Assembly (NCBI GenBank): GCA_038213835.1
Contig: JBBQSN010000037.1
Location: 1-24,408 of the forward strand
Length of the DNA stretch: 24,408 nt
DNA from: JBBQSN01 sp038213835
GTDB lineage: Bacteria; Actinomycetota; Actinomycetes; Actinomycetales; CAWJMD01
Direction of reading: 5' to 3'
The notes beneath the pieces were generated by a model. The model was not told where the DNA came from. It ran no database searches and worked only from the letters and a program-made list of their open reading frames with translations. The translations under genes and the position numbers were made by a program. Shown piece by piece: positions 20,968 to 24,408 of the stretch; positions within the stretch are counted from its first letter, which is position 1; each line of letters opens with the position of its first letter.

Positions 20968-22755
20968 GTGCGCGAGAGTCACACGCCAGCGCTGGTGGAG
21001 GTCAACGCCTCCGCCAACATCACCGACTTCGTCGTCCGCAACGCCACCGACCGGCCGGCCCTGGTGGTCTACCGGCGCAAGGTGGGTGAGCAGTGGCAGG
21101 ACGTCACGGCCGCCGACTTCCTCGCCGAGGTGCAGGCCCTGGCCAAGGGGCTGGTCGCGGCCGGGGTCGGCCCCGGCGACCGGGTCGGCCTGATGTCGAG
21201 CACGCGCTATGAGTGGACCCTCACCGACGCCGCCATCTGGTTCGCGGGCGCCGTCACGGTCCCGATCTACGAGACCTCCTCGGCCGACCAGGTGCAGTGG
21301 ATCCTCGGCGACTCCGGGGCGGTCGGCGTCGTGGTCGAGACCGTGGGGCACCGCGGCTCGGTCGAGCGGGCCAGGGGCGAGGTGCCCGGCCTGGAGCACG
21401 TCTGGACGATCGAGGACGGTGCGCTCGACGACCTGGCGGCCGGTGGCTCCGAGGTCACCGACACCGCGCTCGAGGAGCGTCGCAGCGCCGCGGGCCTGGA
21501 CGACCTCGCCACGATCATCTACACCTCTGGCACCACGGGCCGCCCCAAGGGCTGCGAGCTCACCCACGGCAACTTCGTCGTGCTCACCGAGAACACCGTG
21601 AAGCGGATCGGGCAGGTCGTCTCGGCCGATGGTGCGAGCACGTTGCTGTTCCTGCCGCTCGCGCACGTGTTCGCACGCTTCATCCAGGTGCTCTGCATGG
21701 CGGGCGGGACCACCCTCGGCCACAGCGGGGACATCAAGACCCTGCTGCCCGACCTCGCGGCCTTCCAGCCCTCGTTCCTGCTGGCCGTCCCGCGGGTGTT
21801 CGAGAAGATCTACAACTCGGCCGAGCAGAAGGCCGAGGCCGGCGGGCGCGGCACGATCTTCCGCCGGGCCGCCGACACGGCGATCGAGTACAGCCGCTCG
21901 CTCGACACCGGCAGCCGCGGGCTCGGGCTGAGGGCCCGCTACGCCCTCTTCGACAAGCTCGTGTACCCCAAGCTGCGGGCGGCCCTGGGTGGCCGGGCCG
22001 AGTACGCGGTCTCCGGCGGCGCGCCGCTGGGCGAACGGCTCGGCCACTTCTTCCGCGGCATCGGGCTCACCGTGCTGGAGGGCTACGGCCTCACCGAGAC
22101 CACCGCGCCGCACTCGGTCAACCTCCCGGAGAAGACCAAGATCGGCACGGTCGGCCCGTCCCTGCCGGGAAACTCGGCCCGGATCGGTGACGACGGCGAG
22201 ATCCTGCTCAAGGGTCCGCACGTGTTCCGCGCCTACTGGAACAACCCGAAGGCCACCTCCGAGGCCATCGTCGACGGCTGGTTCCACACCGGCGACCTCG
22301 GCGAGCTCGACTCCGACGGCTACCTGCGGATCACCGGGCGCAAGAAGGAGATCCTGGTGACCGCGGGCGGCAAGAACGTCGCGCCGGCCGTGCTGGAGGA
22401 CCGGCTTCGGGCGCACCCGCTGGTGAGCCAGTGCATCGTGGTCGGCGACGCCAAGCCGTTCATCGCGGCGCTGCTGACCATCGACGACGAGATGCTCCCG
22501 GCCTGGCTGGCGAACAACGACCTGCCCGCCATGAGCCCCGCCGAGGCCGCGAAGGACGACACAGTGCTGGCCGCGCTGCAGGGCGCCGTCGACGACGCCA
22601 ACCAGGCCGTCTCCAAGGCCGAGTCGATCCGCAAGTTCGAGGTCCTCGACATCGACTTCACGGTCGAGTCGGGCCACCTGACCCCCAGCCTGAAGCTGAA
22701 GCGGAACGTCGTGATGGACGACTACGCCGACGCCGTCGAGCGCCTCTACGCCTGA
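20968..22755 (+). CDS. Long-chain acyl-CoA synthetase (FadD15-like)
   Basis: 595 aa, usual length for this AMP-forming ligase, which activates fatty acids with ATP and then CoA. The P-loop YTSGTTGRPKG is at about 185-195, the adenine motif YGLTETTA at about 373-380, and the HTGDLGELDSDGYLRITGRK block near 440-460 gives the ATP-binding Asp and hinge Arg-Lys. The C-terminal GGKNVAPAVLED and final LTPSLKLKRNVV carry the catalytic Lys region. Most like FadD15 of mycobacteria in order and length, including its position beside the SRPBCC/ArsA cluster. The GTG at 20968 has AGGAG five bases upstream. Activated acyl-CoA could feed beta-oxidation or the PlsC-type enzyme. Membrane-associated but with no TM segment. 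Confidence 0.94.
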   Translation: MRESHTPALVEVNASANITDFVVRNATDRPALVVYRRKVGEQWQDVTAADFLAEVQALAKGLVAAGVGPGDRVGLMSSTRYEWTLTDAAIWFAGAVTVPIYETSSADQVQWILGDSGAVGVVVETVGHRGSVERARGEVPGLEHVWTIEDGALDDLAAGGSEVTDTALEERRSAAGLDDLATIIYTSGTTGRPKGCELTHGNFVVLTENTVKRIGQVVSADGASTLLFLPLAHVFARFIQVLCMAGGTTLGHSGDIKTLLPDLAAFQPSFLLAVPRVFEKIYNSAEQKAEAGGRGTIFRRAADTAIEYSRSLDTGSRGLGLRARYALFDKLVYPKLRAALGGRAEYAVSGGAPLGERLGHFFRGIGLTVLEGYGLTETTAPHSVNLPEKTKIGTVGPSLPGNSARIGDDGEILLKGPHVFRAYWNNPKATSEAIVDGWFHTGDLGELDSDGYLRITGRKKEILVTAGGKNVAPAVLEDRLRAHPLVSQCIVVGDAKPFIAALLTIDDEMLPAWLANNDLPAMSPAEAAKDDTVLAALQGAVDDANQAVSKAESIRKFEVLDIDFTVESGHLTPSLKLKRNVVMDDYADAVERLYA

Positions 22756-22762
22756 GGCCGCA

Positions 22763-22786
22763 GGGACGAACCCGGAGGTTCGCCCC
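22763..22786 (+). terminator. Terminator after the acyl-CoA synthetase gene
   Basis: GGGACGAACC (22763-22772) pairs with GGTTCGCCCC (22777-22786) at nine of ten positions around a CGGA tetraloop, seven bases after the stop codon. No U tail. Confidence 0.65.
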
Positions 22787-22819
22787 GCGCCGTCGCACCT
22801 CCTCGGCGAGACTGGGACG

Positions 22820-23578
22820 GTGCACCCAGCCACGCCCGCGTCCTCGGCCACCGCCGCGAAGGCGCCGACCACCGCCGCCCTGGTCAGCGTGCACGGGCTG
22901 CGCGTGGTGTTCGGCGACCTCACCGCCGTCGTGGGCCTCGACCTGAGCGTCGGCGCCGGCGGGTCGGTCGCGCTCATCGGTCGCAACGGCGCCGGGAAGT
23001 CGACCTCGCTCAAGGTGCTGGCGGGCGTGCTGCCGGCCTCGTCAGGCTCGGTGCACCTCGCCGGCGTCGACGCCGTGCGGCACCCGCTCGAGGCGAAGCG
23101 GATCACGGGCTACTGCCCGGACGTCGGCGGCCTCGTGCCGCGCGCCACACCGTGGGAGCACCTGCAGCTGGCCGCGCGGATGCGGGGTACGGGACCGCAC
23201 TGGCAGGACCGCGCCCGCGACCTGCTCGAGCGCTTCGACCTCGGTGACGCCGCGCACCGGGTGTGCGCGGGCTTCAGCCACGGCATGTCGCGCCGGCTCT
23301 CGGTGCTGCTGGCCGGCTTCCACCACCCGCAGGTGCTGCTGCTGGACGAGCCCTTCGACGGTGTGGACCCGCTCGGCGTCGACGCCACCCTCGACCTCGT
23401 CCGCGAGGCCCGCGAGGGCGGCGCGGCCGTGCTGGTCTCCACCCACCTGCTCGACCTCGCGGTGCGGTGCTGCGAGGGTGCGATCGTGCTGCGCGGCGGG
23501 CAGGAGGTCGCCTCGCTCCCGGCCGGCGAGCTCACGGGCGAGCAGGGTGCTGCCCGGTACCGCGAGCTGCTGCGGTGA
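22820..23578 (+). CDS. ABC transporter ATP-binding protein
   Basis: 252 aa. Walker A GRNGAGKST (54-62), Walker B LLLDEP (about 172-177), D-loop FDGVD and the switch His in VSTHLLDLA are all good. The signature is FSHGMSRRLS rather than LSGGQ, an accepted variant in ABC-2-type exporters. The Q-loop position reads GYCPDVGG, with Asp in place of Gln, which may weaken catalysis. It should power the membrane partner encoded next, whose GTG overlaps this stop as GTGA. The GTG start at 22820 lacks a clear Shine-Dalgarno; the first 20 residues are Ala/Thr-rich and may not be conserved. The cargo is unknown. Confidence 0.9.
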   Translation: MHPATPASSATAAKAPTTAALVSVHGLRVVFGDLTAVVGLDLSVGAGGSVALIGRNGAGKSTSLKVLAGVLPASSGSVHLAGVDAVRHPLEAKRITGYCPDVGGLVPRATPWEHLQLAARMRGTGPHWQDRARDLLERFDLGDAAHRVCAGFSHGMSRRLSVLLAGFHHPQVLLLDEPFDGVDPLGVDATLDLVREAREGGAAVLVSTHLLDLAVRCCEGAIVLRGGQEVASLPAGELTGEQGAARYRELLR

Positions 23579-24408
23579 CACCGGTCCGCCAGGTCTGGCA
23601 GCTGGTCGGCCTGCGCTGGTCCATGACCGCGCCGGTGACCCGGGTGCTGGCCCTGCTGACGATGGCCGGCGCGCTCGGCCTGGGCCCGTTGCTCGCCGTC
23701 GCGGCCGCCGGGACGGCCTACCGGCTCTCGCCCGACGTCCGCTCGCAGAGCACCGAGCTGCTCGCCGGCGCCTACCTGCTGCTGCTGCTCGGGCTGGTCA
23801 CGGCCGCCGTGGCGTCGGCCGGTGGCCGCGAGGTGGTGCCCCGCAACCAGCTCGTGGCCTACCCGCTGGCGCCGGCCACCGAGCACCTCGGGGCGCTGCT
23901 GCTGGCCCCGCTCAACCTGGCCTGGCTGCTGCAGGTGCTCGGCCTCAGCCTGGTCACCGGGGCGGGGGCGGGCGTCACTGCCTCGTCCGTGCCGGGCGCC
24001 GTGCTCCCGGACGGCTCGCTGAGCCCCGCCGCGACCGGTGCGGTGCTGCTCGCGGTCGGCGTCACCTGGGCATGGGCGTTCGTGTCCACGGCCGCCGCGC
24101 AGGTGCTGGCGTGGGTCGTCGAGGTCGTGCGCACCCTGCCCGGGGGACGCTGGTGGCTGCGGGGAGCCATGGCGGTCACCGCGCTGTGGGCGCTGCTGGT
24201 GGTCGACCAGCAGGTCCTGGTCGACGTGCTGGACCGCACCCCGACCACCCTGGTCTCCGACCGCGCGCTGGACGCCGTGAGCGGAGCCGTGCTGCCCGCG
24301 GCGCTCACCGTGCTGGTTCTGCTGGCGATCGGGCTGCTGCTGGTCCGGCTCGGTGCGTCGGTGCACGGCGTGCTGGTCCGGCGCCCGAGCCGCGACCAGG
24401 CCAGGCAG
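23575..24408 (+). CDS. ABC transporter membrane protein, 3' end cut by window edge
   Basis: 278 codons are present, open to the window end. The GTG at 23575 overlaps the ATPase stop by GTGA. The protein begins with an amphipathic segment (RQVWQLVGLRWSM), then hydrophobic helices at about residues 23-45, 62-83, 103-122, 157-185, 198-213 and 240-262, each separated by short loops. This fits the permease half of an exporter-type ABC system with several C-terminal helices still missing. The large share of Leu, Val and Ala and the coupling to the ATPase support the call; no family-specific motif is seen. The cargo is unknown. Confidence 0.85.
   Translation, partial: MTPVRQVWQLVGLRWSMTAPVTRVLALLTMAGALGLGPLLAVAAAGTAYRLSPDVRSQSTELLAGAYLLLLLGLVTAAVASAGGREVVPRNQLVAYPLAPATEHLGALLLAPLNLAWLLQVLGLSLVTGAGAGVTASSVPGAVLPDGSLSPAATGAVLLAVGVTWAWAFVSTAAAQVLAWVVEVVRTLPGGRWWLRGAMAVTALWALLVVDQQVLVDVLDRTPTTLVSDRALDAVSGAVLPAALTVLVLLAIGLLLVRLGASVHGVLVRRPSRDQARQ

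Noticed and set aside
20947..23106. 719-codon minus-strand open frame opposite the acyl-CoA synthetase
   Set aside because: Antisense shadow without any recognisable domain; the plus-strand gene is certain.
1..24408. CRISPR arrays, tRNA/rRNA genes, insertion sequences, prophage or attachment sites
   Set aside because: None was found by reading. Repeats are limited to the short ones listed, and there are no transposase or integrase motifs and no abrupt change in base composition.

Overview
The window is very GC-rich DNA with dense coding, short intergenic gaps, many GTG starts, GTGA start/stop overlaps and -10 boxes placed 6-7 nt before start codons (leaderless mRNAs). This points to a high-GC actinobacterium. 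The gene order (ftsK, rnj and dapA close together; a plsC-macS-macR run; glucokinase-type ROK genes next to an ArsA/Get3-type ATPase, an SRPBCC protein and a FadD15-like acyl-CoA ligase) matches my memory of Streptomyces and Mycobacterium. A Nocardioides-like genus is a guess from overall feel and was not tested.

Layout. 1-2126 (-): 5' two thirds of ftsK and a short SSB paralogue. 2270-5109: a divergent MarR regulator (-) and MMPL exporter (+) sharing a promoter/operator, closed by a 19-bp hairpin. 5203-8976 (-): metallophosphoesterase, RNase J and DapA. 9187-12119 (-): PlsC-type acyltransferase, MacS-type histidine kinase and MacR-type response regulator, tightly packed. 12312-15223 (+): alpha/beta hydrolase, a candidate 21-aa linking ORF, a two-TM hypothetical protein and an archaeal-type ornithine cyclodeaminase (LOR/SDH family). 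15284-20693 (-): an EEP-family hydrolase and two tandem ROK kinases joined by GTGA overlaps; then, upstream, a small Cys-rich protein, an ArsA/Get3d-like ATPase, an SRPBCC protein and a zinc-ribbon protein with a single C-terminal membrane helix. 20968-24408 (+): long-chain acyl-CoA synthetase, ABC ATPase and a truncated ABC permease.

How the genes fit together. Much of the window concerns the envelope and lipids (PlsC, MacRS, lipase-like hydrolase, MMPL, FadD, ABC exporter) and core housekeeping (FtsK, RNase J, DapA, glucokinase). The most interesting part is the ArsA-type ATPase operon. The ATPase lacks the Get3 CxxC but has the HSP20-like C-terminal domain of Get3d proteins, and its cluster contains a protein with tail-anchored topology. 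A client or membrane-delivery role is an inference that can be tested. I see no phage, IS, CRISPR, tRNA or rRNA.
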